Shown here one piece after another: positions 17,109-26,136 of a stretch of 64,000 nucleotides of DNA. Position 1 is the stretch's first letter. Every line of letters starts with the position of its first letter. Location: positions 3,536,501 to 3,600,500 of the forward strand of contig NZ_CP112998.1 in NCBI RefSeq assembly GCF_026625565.1, in the 5' to 3' direction. A program made the position numbers and the translations under genes. The notes under the pieces were generated by a model. The model searched no databases and was not told the DNA's origin. It was given only the letters and a program-made list of their open reading frames with translations. The stretch is from Dyadobacter pollutisoli (GTDB lineage: Bacteria > Bacteroidota > Bacteroidia > Cytophagales > Spirosomataceae).

Positions 17109-17783
17109 TTACCGACTGGTTTTCAATGCCAGACTGATCAATTCTGCAGTGTTTTTTACGTTTGCTTTTTTCATGATACTCGCACGCTGGTTCGCGACGG
17201 TATTGGAGCTGATGTCAAATTTTTCAGCAATATCCTTGCTGCTCATGCCTTCGGTGAGGCACCTGAGGATTTGTTGCTCGCGGGGTGTGATCATTTTCCA
17301 GACGCTGCTGCCCGTAGCTTCTTCGGATTCCCTTGCGGGTTCAGCCGAAGTCCTGCCGACTTGTTTAATGAGGTTTCGGATGATAACCGATGACGCATAC
17401 GGCGGATAATATAGCTCTCCTTTGGCAATACTTCGGATCGCTTTCAGCATTTCGTCCCTGCTTGTGTCCTTTTGCAGATAGCCCGCAGCCCCGCTCAATG
17501 CCGACGACAGCATATAATCGGGGTTGTTATGCATACTGAATACCAATATTTTAATACCGGGAAAAGCGGGTACAAGTTGCTTGATCACTTCCAGTCCCGA
17601 AACACGCGGCATGGTCAGGTCGAGCAGGATAACGTCAGGTTTTACCCGCTCCACGGAATCCCACACTTCATCGCCGTCCGACGCCTCTCCGGCAATCAGC
17701 AGGTCCTCTTCGTCTTCCAGCAGCGTAATTATTCCCTGCCTTACAACCGAGTGATCATCGACAACTAAGATCCTAATGGGCAT
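17109..17783 (-). CDS. NarL/FixJ-family response regulator
   Basis: The 224-residue protein has a receiver domain with D9/D10, the phosphoacceptor D55 in VILLDLTMP, and a conserved Lys in GYLQKDTS. A LuxR-type HTH follows (TPREQQILRCLTEGMSSKDIAEK, quoted to ILRCLTEGMS). The sensor gene lies 23 bp upstream and nirD/nirB before that, all on one strand. Functionally this should be the regulator that switches the nitrate/nitrite genes, comparable to NarL. Being last in the unit, it may be feedback-controlled. Confidence 0.9.
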   Translation of the reverse strand: MPIRILVVDDHSVVRQGIITLLEDEEDLLIAGEASDGDEVWDSVERVKPDVILLDLTMPRVSGLEVIKQLVPAFPGIKILVFSMHNNPDYMLSSALSGAAGYLQKDTSRDEMLKAIRSIAKGELYYPPYASSVIIRNLIKQVGRTSAEPARESEEATGSSVWKMITPREQQILRCLTEGMSSKDIAEKFDISSNTVANQRASIMKKANVKNTAELISLALKTSR

Positions 17784-17806
17784 TTTGATATTTCAGGAAC
17801 AAAAAT

Positions 17807-19237
17807 TTACAAATTAACCGTGATACTCAGCTTCGTTCCGCTGTCCACTTTTGAGACAATTTCCATCTTCCCATTCAGCAACTGAGACCTTGTTCGAATG
17901 TTTTCCATTCCGTTACGGTTCAAAGAAAATCCTTCTTCTGATTTCAAATTACTAATTAAAAATCCTTTTCCGTCATCAGAAATTTCCAAAACAATGCGAT
18001 TCTTATTTTGTTCCAATTTTATCTTGATCATGTCCGCATTTGCGTGCTTGACCGCATTATTTAAGGCTTCCTGTGCAATCCGGTATAGCCCGATTTCCAT
18101 CGGACGGCTCATTTCAATGCGCTGGCTGCTGTCTCCTTCGAACTCAATATTTATTCCCGAAGAGTCTGCTGTCTGTTCTCCAAGTAACCGCAATGCCGAC
18201 GCCAGGCCAAAATCACTCAGCACAGAAGGCATTAAATTGAAGGATACCTGTCTGGTCGTCTGGATAGTATCCTGGATCAGTTGAACCAGTTGCTCAAATC
18301 TCCTTCGATGTTTTTCATCATGAAATTGTACTACTTTCAGCTTTTCAGCATGTAGTTTCAGGCCAGTCAACATCTGACCAATCCCGTCATGCAGTTCCAG
18401 CGCAAACCGTTTTCGCTCTTCTTCCTGTCCCTCTATCAATGCCCCGGCCCGGACTCTGTCTTCGGCCAGCTGCAACTGATATTTTTCTTCCTCCACCCTG
18501 AGCAACTCCTTCTGGGCTTCCAGCAACTGGTAGTTAGCCTCTTTCAGCATTTGGTTGGACAATTGCAGCGCATCCTCCGACTCTGTAAGCATTCTCACGA
18601 CCCTTCTGGTGGTATTGACCACCGGCCTGAAAATCAGTAAGCCTTCTGCGATTAGTACCAGGATCGTCATCAGGTCCAGGATCCATTCAATCCTTTCCAG
18701 GTTTTCCAGTCTTTCAAAGCTTTCTTTGTCAAACTGAAAAACGATCTTGTCCATTTTGGCAAGAAACAATGGTTCATTTGCCAATATCTCGGACAATGCA
18801 TTTTGCTTGTCGCCCAGAGATACCGTATCCGCGTTGATCAGCAGAAAATTCTGGTAAATCCTGTCGAAAACCGGTGCCAGGTCGCGGAACATCGTATCCA
18901 GTGGCGGACTTTTCCAGGTTACAAAATCGCTGCCAACAGGTAACCTTCTATGGGCCAGACTTTCATTACTCCCTTTCCACAATTGTAGCAGGGAGCTGAA
19001 ACTGACTGAATCCCGGTGTTCCCGGCCTTCCAGTTTAAGGATTGCCAGCTTAGTGAGACGTTGACTCAACATGCGTTGCCTTCCCGCAACATTCACGACC
19101 CGGCTGTCGTGGTTAAGATTACTGATCGTTCTTCTGATCAAAAATAAACCACTGATAGTCAGCATAGCAACAACACAAAGTGCTACTACATAAAACCGTG
19201 TCAGACTGCCCGCTACGCGTTTATCAAGTCTCTCCAT
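17807..19237 (-). CDS. NarX-like sensor histidine kinase (PilJ-type sensor, HisKA_3)
   Basis: The 476-residue membrane kinase has a TM segment at about 13-32 and a periplasmic helical domain opening NLNHDSRVVNVAGRQRMLSQ. That stretch matches the PilJ/NarX-type ligand domain whose P-box region binds nitrate in NarX. A second TM lies near 205-225, followed by a coiled coil, the HisKA_3 dimerisation site RFALELHDGIGQ (His near 282), and a HATPase with GKGF. Lying 4 bp after nirD and just before a NarL-like regulator, it is probably the nitrate/nitrite sensor. Ligand identity is inferred from position and domain. Confidence 0.87.
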   Translation of the reverse strand: MERLDKRVAGSLTRFYVVALCVVAMLTISGLFLIRRTISNLNHDSRVVNVAGRQRMLSQRLTKLAILKLEGREHRDSVSFSSLLQLWKGSNESLAHRRLPVGSDFVTWKSPPLDTMFRDLAPVFDRIYQNFLLINADTVSLGDKQNALSEILANEPLFLAKMDKIVFQFDKESFERLENLERIEWILDLMTILVLIAEGLLIFRPVVNTTRRVVRMLTESEDALQLSNQMLKEANYQLLEAQKELLRVEEEKYQLQLAEDRVRAGALIEGQEEERKRFALELHDGIGQMLTGLKLHAEKLKVVQFHDEKHRRRFEQLVQLIQDTIQTTRQVSFNLMPSVLSDFGLASALRLLGEQTADSSGINIEFEGDSSQRIEMSRPMEIGLYRIAQEALNNAVKHANADMIKIKLEQNKNRIVLEISDDGKGFLISNLKSEEGFSLNRNGMENIRTRSQLLNGKMEIVSKVDSGTKLSITVNL

Positions 19238-19241
19238 TCGC

Positions 19242-19595
19242 TCATAATCCGATATACACCAGGTTTTCTTTCACCATAACCGGGAAGGTGTTGATTTGGT
19301 AAGCCTCGTCATTGAGACACTGGCCGCTTTGCAATGAAAAGGTTTTTTTATGAAAAGGACAAGCAACTTTCGGTTCTCCGTCCTGGCTTCCGATCATCCC
19401 GCGTGACACGGCCATTTGCTGGCGGTGCGGACATTGGTTGTCGGTTGCATACCATTCACCCCTTCTGGCGAAGTTAAAGATAGCGATTTGTTTTCCGTCA
19501 ATCAGGGCACAGCCGCCACCATCTTCCGGAATATCATTTACGTGACAGGCTATATGCCAGGTAACCAGGTTTGTTGTGTCAGTTATTGTTTTCAT
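19242..19595 (-). CDS. nirD: Nitrite reductase small subunit NirD (Rieske)
   Basis: The 117-residue protein has a Rieske fold with both ligand pairs, CPHRQQ and CPFHKKTFSL, so it can hold a [2Fe-2S] cluster; many enteric NirD proteins lack these residues. It partners NirB in NADH-dependent reduction of nitrite to ammonium in the cytoplasm. It lies 82 bp after nirB, and its stop is 4 bp from the start of the sensor kinase gene. Confidence 0.9.
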   Translation of the reverse strand: MKTITDTTNLVTWHIACHVNDIPEDGGGCALIDGKQIAIFNFARRGEWYATDNQCPHRQQMAVSRGMIGSQDGEPKVACPFHKKTFSLQSGQCLNDEAYQINTFPVMVKENLVYIGL

Positions 19596-19677
19596 GTTTT
19601 TTGTTGGTTAGACCTTGGTCCCCAGGCGAAAAACCCGGGGTTTGGGAGATATTACCTACTACTACCTTCTTATTTTC

Positions 19678-22194
19678 TCAGGCCCATTCTTTGGCCCGCT
19701 TTTGCTCGCGCATTTCTTCAAATGAGATCGACGGATCCTTCACAGGCGTATTTACAAAATGTGAAAACCGTTTCCGTAGCTCAGGGCTTTCCACCACTTC
19801 CTTCCATTCGCATTGGTACACATCGATCAGCTTTTGCATATCGTGTTCCAATTCCTCCGCAATCCCCAGAATGTCCTCCACTACCACTGCTTTCAGGTAC
19901 GAGATCCCGCCTTCCATTTTATTGAGCCAGGTCGCAGTCCTTGTCAGCGGGTCAGCGGTTTTGATATAAAACATCAGGAATCGGTCGATCAATTTGATGC
20001 AGGTCTCCTTGTCCACATCCGTCGCCAGCAAATGCGCATGTTGTGGTTTGGAGCCTCCGTTGCCGCATACATACAAATTCCACCCTTTTTCGGTGGCAAT
20101 GATCCCGAAATCTTTGCTTTGTGCCTCGGCACATTCACGGATACAGCCAGATACGGCCGATTTCAGCTTGTGCGGTGACCGCAAACCTTTATAACGATCT
20201 TCTACTTCAATGGCGAACGAGACCGAATCCTGTACTCCAAAACGGCACCAGGTAGATCCCACACAGCTTTTTACGGTCCTTAGTGACTTTCCGTACGCAT
20301 GGCCGCTTTCAAATCCTGCCCCGATCAACTCCTCCCAGATCTCCGGCAGATCTCCCAGGTGCGCACCGAACAGATCTATTCGCTGGCCGCCTGTGATTTT
20401 GGTATATAACCCGTATTTCTGAGCTACCTGACCGATCACGATCAGTTTTTCGGGGGTTATCTCACCACCCGGGATCCTTGGTACTACCGAATAAGTACCG
20501 CCTTTTTGAATGTTAGCAAGGTACCGGTCATTCGAATCCTGAATCGTCGCACGGTCTTTTTGCAAAATATTTTCATTCCACAAGCTGGCCAGTACCGATG
20601 CTACTACCGGTTTACAAACCTCACAGCCATCACCTTTTCCAAACTCATTCAAAACCGCACTGTACGTTTTCAATCCCTGCATTTTCACCAAATCCAGAAG
20701 CTCCTGCCTCGAATGCTCAAAATGCTCACAAACCACATTCCGTACATAAAGTCCTTTTTGCTTCATCACCCCGGCGATAATGTCTTTCACCATCGGTACG
20801 CATCCGCCGCAGCCGGTACCTGCTTTGCAGCATTTTTTTATAGCATCAATGGTCTGGTGCCCATTCTCTCCTACCTCGTGACAGATCATACCTTTGGTAA
20901 CCGCCTCGCAGGAACAGATCAAAGCATCGTCCGGGAAACTCATCACCCCCGCACCTGCTTCCTCCCCGCCTCTTGACCCCAAAATAAGGTCTTCCGAATC
21001 CGGCGGAAGAATGGTTTTATTCTTGCAGGTTTGCAGCAGCATATTATATTGCTCCGCGTCGCCCACCAGGATCCCTCCTAGTAGCGTTTTTCCGTCAGCA
21101 CTTACATTGATCCTCTTATAAACACCTTTTGCTTTATTCTCGTAACGCACTGTTTTACAAGCCGGCTCCTCGATAAACGGATCGCCAAAACTCGCCACAT
21201 CCGTACCGATCAGTTTCAGCTTGGTGGACATATCATAGGGCAAAAACTCCTTTTCGCCTCCCGTCAGCATCATAGCTACCACGTCCGCCATTTCATAGCC
21301 CGGCGCGATCAGGCCGTAGATCATATGGTGGGCCAAAGCACATTCTCCGATCGCAAAGATCGATGGATCAGACGTTTGCAGCTGATTATTCACCACGATA
21401 CCACCTCTTGGATGCGTTTCAAGGCCTGCGATTTTGGCCAGCTCATCACGTGGACGAATACCGGCAGATATCACCAGCATATCCACATCCAGGAATGAAT
21501 TATCAGCAAACTGCATTCCTTCAATGCAATCGCCACCTTTAATTTCCTGTGTACTTTTAGAAAGATGAATTTGCAAACCTAATGCTTCCAGTTGCCCCTG
21601 CAACATACGCGAACCCGCATCGTCAATCTGCCTCGGCATCAGCCTTGGAGCAAACTCTACCACATGTGCTTCCTGCAATCCAAGGTCCAGCAAAGCTTTC
21701 GCCGCCTCTAATCCAAGTAATCCACCACCCAGCACTGCACCCTTTTTCGCCTTGCGTGCGTAGGACTGAATAAATTCCAGGTCCTCAATGGTCCGGTACA
21801 CAAACACCCCGTCCTTTTCAACACCCGGGATCGAGGGAACAAATGCTCCTGAGCCTGTCGCTAGTACCAGGTAGTCATAATGAACTATATGTCCATGGTG
21901 CGATCTAACCAGTTTTTCTTCTCTGTCAATGTCCACTACCGGATCCGACAGAAATAAGCGTATTCCGTTTTCAGCATACCATTCAGCGCCCGCCAGTGTG
22001 AGGTCGTCTGCTGTTTTACCAGCAAAGTATTCACTCAAATGCACTCTGTCATAGGCTACACGAGGCTCTTCGCCGAAAACTGTCAGTGTAATTTGCTGAC
22101 CTTCTTTTTTTCTGCCCAGTAATTTTTCACAGAATTTGTAGCCGACCATACCATTGCCGACAACGACAACATGGGTGTTTGAGGTAGTGTTCAT
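19678..22194 (-). CDS. nirB: NADH-dependent nitrite reductase large subunit NirB
   Basis: This 838-residue enzyme reduces nitrite to ammonium with six electrons. Visible in order are an FAD/NAD oxidoreductase (VVVGNGMVGYKF at 9-20, a second Rossmann site AVLGGGLLGLEAAKAL), a BFD-like [2Fe-2S] region with CSCEAVTKG and CCKAGTGCGGC, the ferredoxin-like nitrite/sulfite reductase domain, and siroheme-[4Fe-4S] ligands CVGSTWC and CIREC near the C-terminal third. The length is normal. It is divergent from cobA, which supplies the siroheme precursor. Confidence 0.95.
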   Translation of the reverse strand: MNTTSNTHVVVVGNGMVGYKFCEKLLGRKKEGQQITLTVFGEEPRVAYDRVHLSEYFAGKTADDLTLAGAEWYAENGIRLFLSDPVVDIDREEKLVRSHHGHIVHYDYLVLATGSGAFVPSIPGVEKDGVFVYRTIEDLEFIQSYARKAKKGAVLGGGLLGLEAAKALLDLGLQEAHVVEFAPRLMPRQIDDAGSRMLQGQLEALGLQIHLSKSTQEIKGGDCIEGMQFADNSFLDVDMLVISAGIRPRDELAKIAGLETHPRGGIVVNNQLQTSDPSIFAIGECALAHHMIYGLIAPGYEMADVVAMMLTGGEKEFLPYDMSTKLKLIGTDVASFGDPFIEEPACKTVRYENKAKGVYKRINVSADGKTLLGGILVGDAEQYNMLLQTCKNKTILPPDSEDLILGSRGGEEAGAGVMSFPDDALICSCEAVTKGMICHEVGENGHQTIDAIKKCCKAGTGCGGCVPMVKDIIAGVMKQKGLYVRNVVCEHFEHSRQELLDLVKMQGLKTYSAVLNEFGKGDGCEVCKPVVASVLASLWNENILQKDRATIQDSNDRYLANIQKGGTYSVVPRIPGGEITPEKLIVIGQVAQKYGLYTKITGGQRIDLFGAHLGDLPEIWEELIGAGFESGHAYGKSLRTVKSCVGSTWCRFGVQDSVSFAIEVEDRYKGLRSPHKLKSAVSGCIRECAEAQSKDFGIIATEKGWNLYVCGNGGSKPQHAHLLATDVDKETCIKLIDRFLMFYIKTADPLTRTATWLNKMEGGISYLKAVVVEDILGIAEELEHDMQKLIDVYQCEWKEVVESPELRKRFSHFVNTPVKDPSISFEEMREQKRAKEWA

Positions 22195-22469
22195 AGTAAA
22201 TAATAACTATTGATTTGTGAATACATTATTATTTTATTGTATTATTTAAATATTAAGCCTCTGTTAACTAAATTTTCAATGGTCAAAATTAAATCGCATT
22301 TATTCAATTTCCTAATTTTTTATTCGTGTTTATGATCAAAACTAAACATATATTTTGGCAAAAGCATTGTTTTATAAAATATTGCCCTTAAATTTGAACC
22401 AACAATTGATATAGTTACAATTTACTATATATAGTACATTTCTAATATTCACCCTATTATATATAAGAG
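22195..22469. promoter_or_regulatory. Divergent nirB/cobA control region
   Basis: This 275-bp, strongly AT-rich region separates the two arms of the nitrate locus. A near-palindrome TTATGATCAAAA (about 22330-22341) could bind a regulator, but I cannot assign it to FNR/CRP or NarL. A promoter for the plus-strand arm is listed separately. No clear -7 box for nirB was found. Confidence 0.45.
22367..22396 (+). promoter_or_regulatory. Bacteroidota-type promoter for the cobA-porin-narK-nas arm
   Basis: TTG (22367-22369), a 19-bp spacer and a perfect TAnnTTTG box, TAAATTTG (22389-22396), stand about 70 bp upstream of the cobA start. Confidence 0.5.
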
Positions 22470-23228
22470 ATGGAGGCGAAACTGACATTGGTGGGAGCTG
22501 GCCCGGGAGACGGGGAACTAATCACGCTGAAGGGAATCAAGGCACTGAAAAATGCGGACGTTATTCTTTACGATGAACTGGCAAATGCCGACATCCTGGA
22601 ATTTGCTCCCGAGCACGCATTGAAAATGTACGTAGGCAAAAAAGCCGGTAGCTCATCCTTCTCTCAGGAGGAAATCAATGGATTGATCGTACGCCTTGCA
22701 CGTAAGCGCGGGCATATAGTGAGGCTGAAAGGCGGAGATTCCTTCGTGTTCGGTCGGGGCCATGAGGAAATGGAATATGCAAGAGACCACGGCATCACCT
22801 GCGAAGTAATACCCGGCGTATCCAGCTGCATTGCGGTACCTGCCTCCCTCGACATACCGGTAACCCGCCGCGGAGTGAGTGAAAGCTTCTGGGTGATCAC
22901 CGGTACTACGCAAAACGGAGAACTTTCGGACGATATCAGACTGGCGGTCCAGTCAAAAGCAACGGTAGTCGTTTTAATGGGCATGAGCAAACTGACGGAG
23001 ATCTGCTCGCTTTATAAACATTTCGGAAGAGGACATTTGCCGATGGCAGTGATCCAGAACGGCACCCGCCCGGACGAAAAGAGTGTAATGGGACAAGTTT
23101 GGGAGATCCCGAGACTGGTTGAAGAGAATAATATCGGCACACCTGCCATCATGATCCTGGGCGAAGTGGTTGCATTGCACCCTTCCTATGCCCTTGAATA
23201 TTTGCAGAGTATGAGTTTAGTATCCTGA
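22470..23228 (+). CDS. cobA: Uroporphyrinogen-III C-methyltransferase CobA/SUMT
   Basis: The 252-residue protein methylates uroporphyrinogen III twice to precorrin-2, the precursor of siroheme. It has the family motifs LVGAGPGDGELITLKG (7-22), YDELAN, RLKGGDSFVFGRG and the VIPGVSSC region. Placement as first gene of the plus-strand nitrate arm, divergent from nirB, makes siroheme supply for nitrite reductase its likely role rather than cobalamin synthesis. The oxidase/ferrochelatase functions are not encoded in this window. Confidence 0.93.
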   Translation: MEAKLTLVGAGPGDGELITLKGIKALKNADVILYDELANADILEFAPEHALKMYVGKKAGSSSFSQEEINGLIVRLARKRGHIVRLKGGDSFVFGRGHEEMEYARDHGITCEVIPGVSSCIAVPASLDIPVTRRGVSESFWVITGTTQNGELSDDIRLAVQSKATVVVLMGMSKLTEICSLYKHFGRGHLPMAVIQNGTRPDEKSVMGQVWEIPRLVEENNIGTPAIMILGEVVALHPSYALEYLQSMSLVS

Positions 23229-23264
23229 GAATACCACCAAGCACTCCAATTAACCAACCATAAA

Positions 23265-24623
23265 ATGAAAACAACCGTTTACCTCCTTTTGCTGGGTATC
23301 ACCGGGATCGGTCTGCTGGCCCCGCGTACATCCTACGCCCAGTTCAGTGCTTCGGGACAGTTGAGAACCCGGACAGAACTTCTGCACGGACAGGGTTCGC
23401 CGTTGTCAAAAAGTGACAAACCGGCCTTTTTCACTTCGCAAAGAACCAGGCTTAATGCTGGTTACAAGGGCTACCGGACACAGTTTTTCGTGGCGGTACA
23501 AGACGTAAGGGTTTGGGGACAGGATGCATCTACCAACAACCGCATTACCAACCAGGGACTTAACGGCCTGATGTTGCATGAGGCATGGGGCGAGATCAGC
23601 CTGCTGGACACGAACCAGACCAAGCTGGGAAAAGAGTTTGCCTTGAAAATCGGGCGACAGGAATTGCTGTATGACGATAGCCGTGTGTTGGGTAACCTGG
23701 ACTGGCTCCAACAGGCAAGACGCCACGACGCTGCTTTGATAAAATACGGAAACAATGGCTTCACTGCGCACCTGGGATTTGCGTATAACCAAAACCGTGA
23801 GCTCAAAACCGGAACTTTGTACGACGGCGTACCTAGTGGCTATGCAGCGGGGACCAACGGAATCGGTACGATGTACAAATCGCTTCAATTTCTTTATTTA
23901 GGCAAGAAATTGAAACAGGGAACGGCGTCATTCCTGGTTTTAAAGGATGATTTTCAAAAATATGCGGTTGCAGAAGCCGGTACAAGAACAGTGCAAAAAG
24001 GAACTTGGAGCAGGGTAACATTAGGCCCTTACCTGCAAACCAAACTGGGTAAATCCTGGAACCTGACGGCCAATGCATACTATCAGGCCGGAAAGGACAA
24101 AGACGGCGCATCCCTGAGCTCCTACATGTACTCGGTACGCGGGTTGTACACGATGAACAAGGTATTCTCTGTCGGACCGGGCTTTGACTACACTTCCGGA
24201 ACCAGCACAGGATCAAGCAAAAACAGGACATTTGATCCCCTTTATGGCACTCCGCACAAGTTCTGGGGCCAAATGGATTACTTCTATACAGCCAATGGTT
24301 TTGGCAAGGGAGGTCTCACCGACTTTTATATCAATACAGTAATCAAAGCTTCGGATAAATTGGTGTTACAGGCAGACCTGCACCAGTTTTCAAGCTCAGC
24401 ACAGGTGCGCAATGCCAAGGATGAAAAGCTCTCGGCCAACTTCGGTAACGAGCTGGATATTATAGCTACTTACAATCTTACCAAAACGATCAGCTTCCAG
24501 GGCGGCTACTGCACGTTCCTTCCTACCACTAGCCTGGCGCAGGTTAAAGGTGTGAAAGACCCGCAAAAAATGGCTAACTGGGCTTATCTGATGATCAATA
24601 TCAAGCCTGAATTTTTGAAATAA
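23265..24623 (+). CDS. Outer-membrane beta-barrel porin, alginate-export family type
   Basis: The 452-residue product has an N-terminal signal ending near TSYAQ, then a beta-rich sequence starting FSASGQLRTRTELLHGQG and LNAGYKGYRTQFFVAVQDVR, quoted in parts, typical of the Alginate_exp barrel family. A short Ser/Gly loop (TSGTSTGSSKN) lies mid-protein. It is 36 bp after cobA and 49 bp before narK, so it is probably the outer-membrane channel for nitrate or nitrite in this operon. The solute is inferred from context only. Confidence 0.8.
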   Translation: MKTTVYLLLLGITGIGLLAPRTSYAQFSASGQLRTRTELLHGQGSPLSKSDKPAFFTSQRTRLNAGYKGYRTQFFVAVQDVRVWGQDASTNNRITNQGLNGLMLHEAWGEISLLDTNQTKLGKEFALKIGRQELLYDDSRVLGNLDWLQQARRHDAALIKYGNNGFTAHLGFAYNQNRELKTGTLYDGVPSGYAAGTNGIGTMYKSLQFLYLGKKLKQGTASFLVLKDDFQKYAVAEAGTRTVQKGTWSRVTLGPYLQTKLGKSWNLTANAYYQAGKDKDGASLSSYMYSVRGLYTMNKVFSVGPGFDYTSGTSTGSSKNRTFDPLYGTPHKFWGQMDYFYTANGFGKGGLTDFYINTVIKASDKLVLQADLHQFSSSAQVRNAKDEKLSANFGNELDIIATYNLTKTISFQGGYCTFLPTTSLAQVKGVKDPQKMANWAYLMINIKPEFLK

Positions 24624-24672
24624 AAAATAAGTATTTCCTGTAACAACCATCAATCTCATAACTCTTATTACT

Positions 24673-25983
24673 ATGGAAACGACTAATAAGCCGCTTGAAA
24701 AGTTGAACATTTTCAGTTTCAAAGGCGTACAAATGCGCACCTTCCACCTGACCTGGATGGCGTTCTTCCTTTGCTTTTTTGGATGGTTCGGACTGGCTCC
24801 ATTAATGACCGTCATTAAAACGGATCTCGGCCTGACCAAGAGCCAGATCGGAAATATCATCATCGCATCTGTTGCCGCAACCGTCGTCGCCCGTATTCTG
24901 ATCGGGAAACTTTGCGACACCTGGGGACCGAGAAAAACCTACGCAGCATTAATGGGGATCTGTTCCATACCGGTGATGACAGTCGGGCTGGTACATTCCT
25001 ATGAGGGTTTTCTTCTTTTCAGGCTTGCTATCGGTGTTATTGGTGCATCATTTGTGATCACTCAATACCACACTTCGGTCATGTTTGACAAGAAAATCGT
25101 CGGTACTGCCAATGCGGTGGCCGGTGGCTGGGGTAACCTGGGTGGCGGTATTACCAACATGGTTATGCCACTGATCTTCGCTGGTGTTGTAGGACTGGGT
25201 TACCTTCCTGCGTCAGCATGGAGAATTGCCATGGTGATCCCCGGCGTGATGCTGCTGATCTTCGCATTTGTATACTACCGTTTTACCAAAGACACCCCGG
25301 CTGGTAACTTTGAAGAACTGGCGATCTCCAACCCAAAGGCTGTAAAAACCAAAGGTTCATTGCTGGAAGCAATGAAAGACCCACGTACTTGGGCGCTTTT
25401 CCTAGCCTACGGGGCATGTTTTGGCATTGAAATTACCTTCGATAATGTCGCCGCGCTTTACTTCTTTGAGAACTTCAACACCACATTGGCCACTGCGGGT
25501 ATCCTCGCCGGAGCATTTGGTTTCATGAATATTTTCGCCCGTGCAGTAGGTGGTATCGTGGCTGATAAAGTTGGAAATAAGTACGGAATGATCGGCAAGG
25601 GACGTTTGCTTGCTTTGTTGCTGGCCCTGGAAGGAATCGGTATTGCACTTTTCGCACAAAGCGGAAGCATCGCAGTAGCGGTGATCACAATGCTTTCCTT
25701 CGCCATGTTCCTGAAAATGGCCAATGGTGTTACCTACGCCATCGTGCCTTTCATTAACCGCAAAGCGATTGGTTCCGTGAGCGGGATTGTGGGTGCGGGA
25801 GGTAATGTAGGTGCGGTTCTCGCAGGCTTCCTCTTCAAATCCAGCTCTATCTCCTACTCACAAGCATTCATTTACATTGGCGTAGCCATAGCATGTATCG
25901 CCGCAGTAGTAGCATTGATCAACTTTGACAAAACCAGAAGCGTTGTGCCCGAAACCGGTGCATTGGAAACAGCCGAGGCGTAA
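24673..25983 (+). CDS. narK: Nitrate/nitrite MFS transporter NarK/NasA type
   Basis: The 436-residue inner-membrane protein has about twelve hydrophobic segments. It carries nitrate-nitrite-porter signatures: AGGWGNLGGGITNMVMP in TM5 and the matching GSVSGIVGAGGNVGAVLAG in the second half, plus the MFS loop KLCDTWGPRK. It should bring nitrate across the inner membrane for the reductase encoded next. The spacer to that gene is 153 bp and contains palindromic repeats. Confidence 0.94.
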   Translation: METTNKPLEKLNIFSFKGVQMRTFHLTWMAFFLCFFGWFGLAPLMTVIKTDLGLTKSQIGNIIIASVAATVVARILIGKLCDTWGPRKTYAALMGICSIPVMTVGLVHSYEGFLLFRLAIGVIGASFVITQYHTSVMFDKKIVGTANAVAGGWGNLGGGITNMVMPLIFAGVVGLGYLPASAWRIAMVIPGVMLLIFAFVYYRFTKDTPAGNFEELAISNPKAVKTKGSLLEAMKDPRTWALFLAYGACFGIEITFDNVAALYFFENFNTTLATAGILAGAFGFMNIFARAVGGIVADKVGNKYGMIGKGRLLALLLALEGIGIALFAQSGSIAVAVITMLSFAMFLKMANGVTYAIVPFINRKAIGSVSGIVGAGGNVGAVLAGFLFKSSSISYSQAFIYIGVAIACIAAVVALINFDKTRSVVPETGALETAEA

Positions 25984-25994
25984 CATAAACAGGC

Positions 25995-26119
25995 GGCCCC
26001 GCCGGGGCCAAAAAATCATGAACATCAAATCTTTTTCCTAGAAACAGGGGGGGCTCCTACGGAGCCAAAAACGCTGATCGTACGCACTAACCAAGCCGAA
26101 GAGCGGCTACCTGTTTCTA
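25995..26119 (+). repeat. REP-like palindromic cluster between narK and nasC
   Basis: Two GC-rich hairpins share the same form: GGCCCC-GCC-GGGGCC (25995-26009) followed by six A, and GGCTCC-TAC-GGAGCC (26052-26066) followed by A-rich sequence. The second is enclosed by perfect 10-bp inverted repeats TAGAAACAGG (26039-26048) and CCTGTTTCTA (26110-26119). No T-run follows on the plus strand. They may be dispersed intergenic repeats or processing/stability hairpins. Confidence 0.55.
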
Positions 26120-26136
26120 AAAAACATCATCAAATC

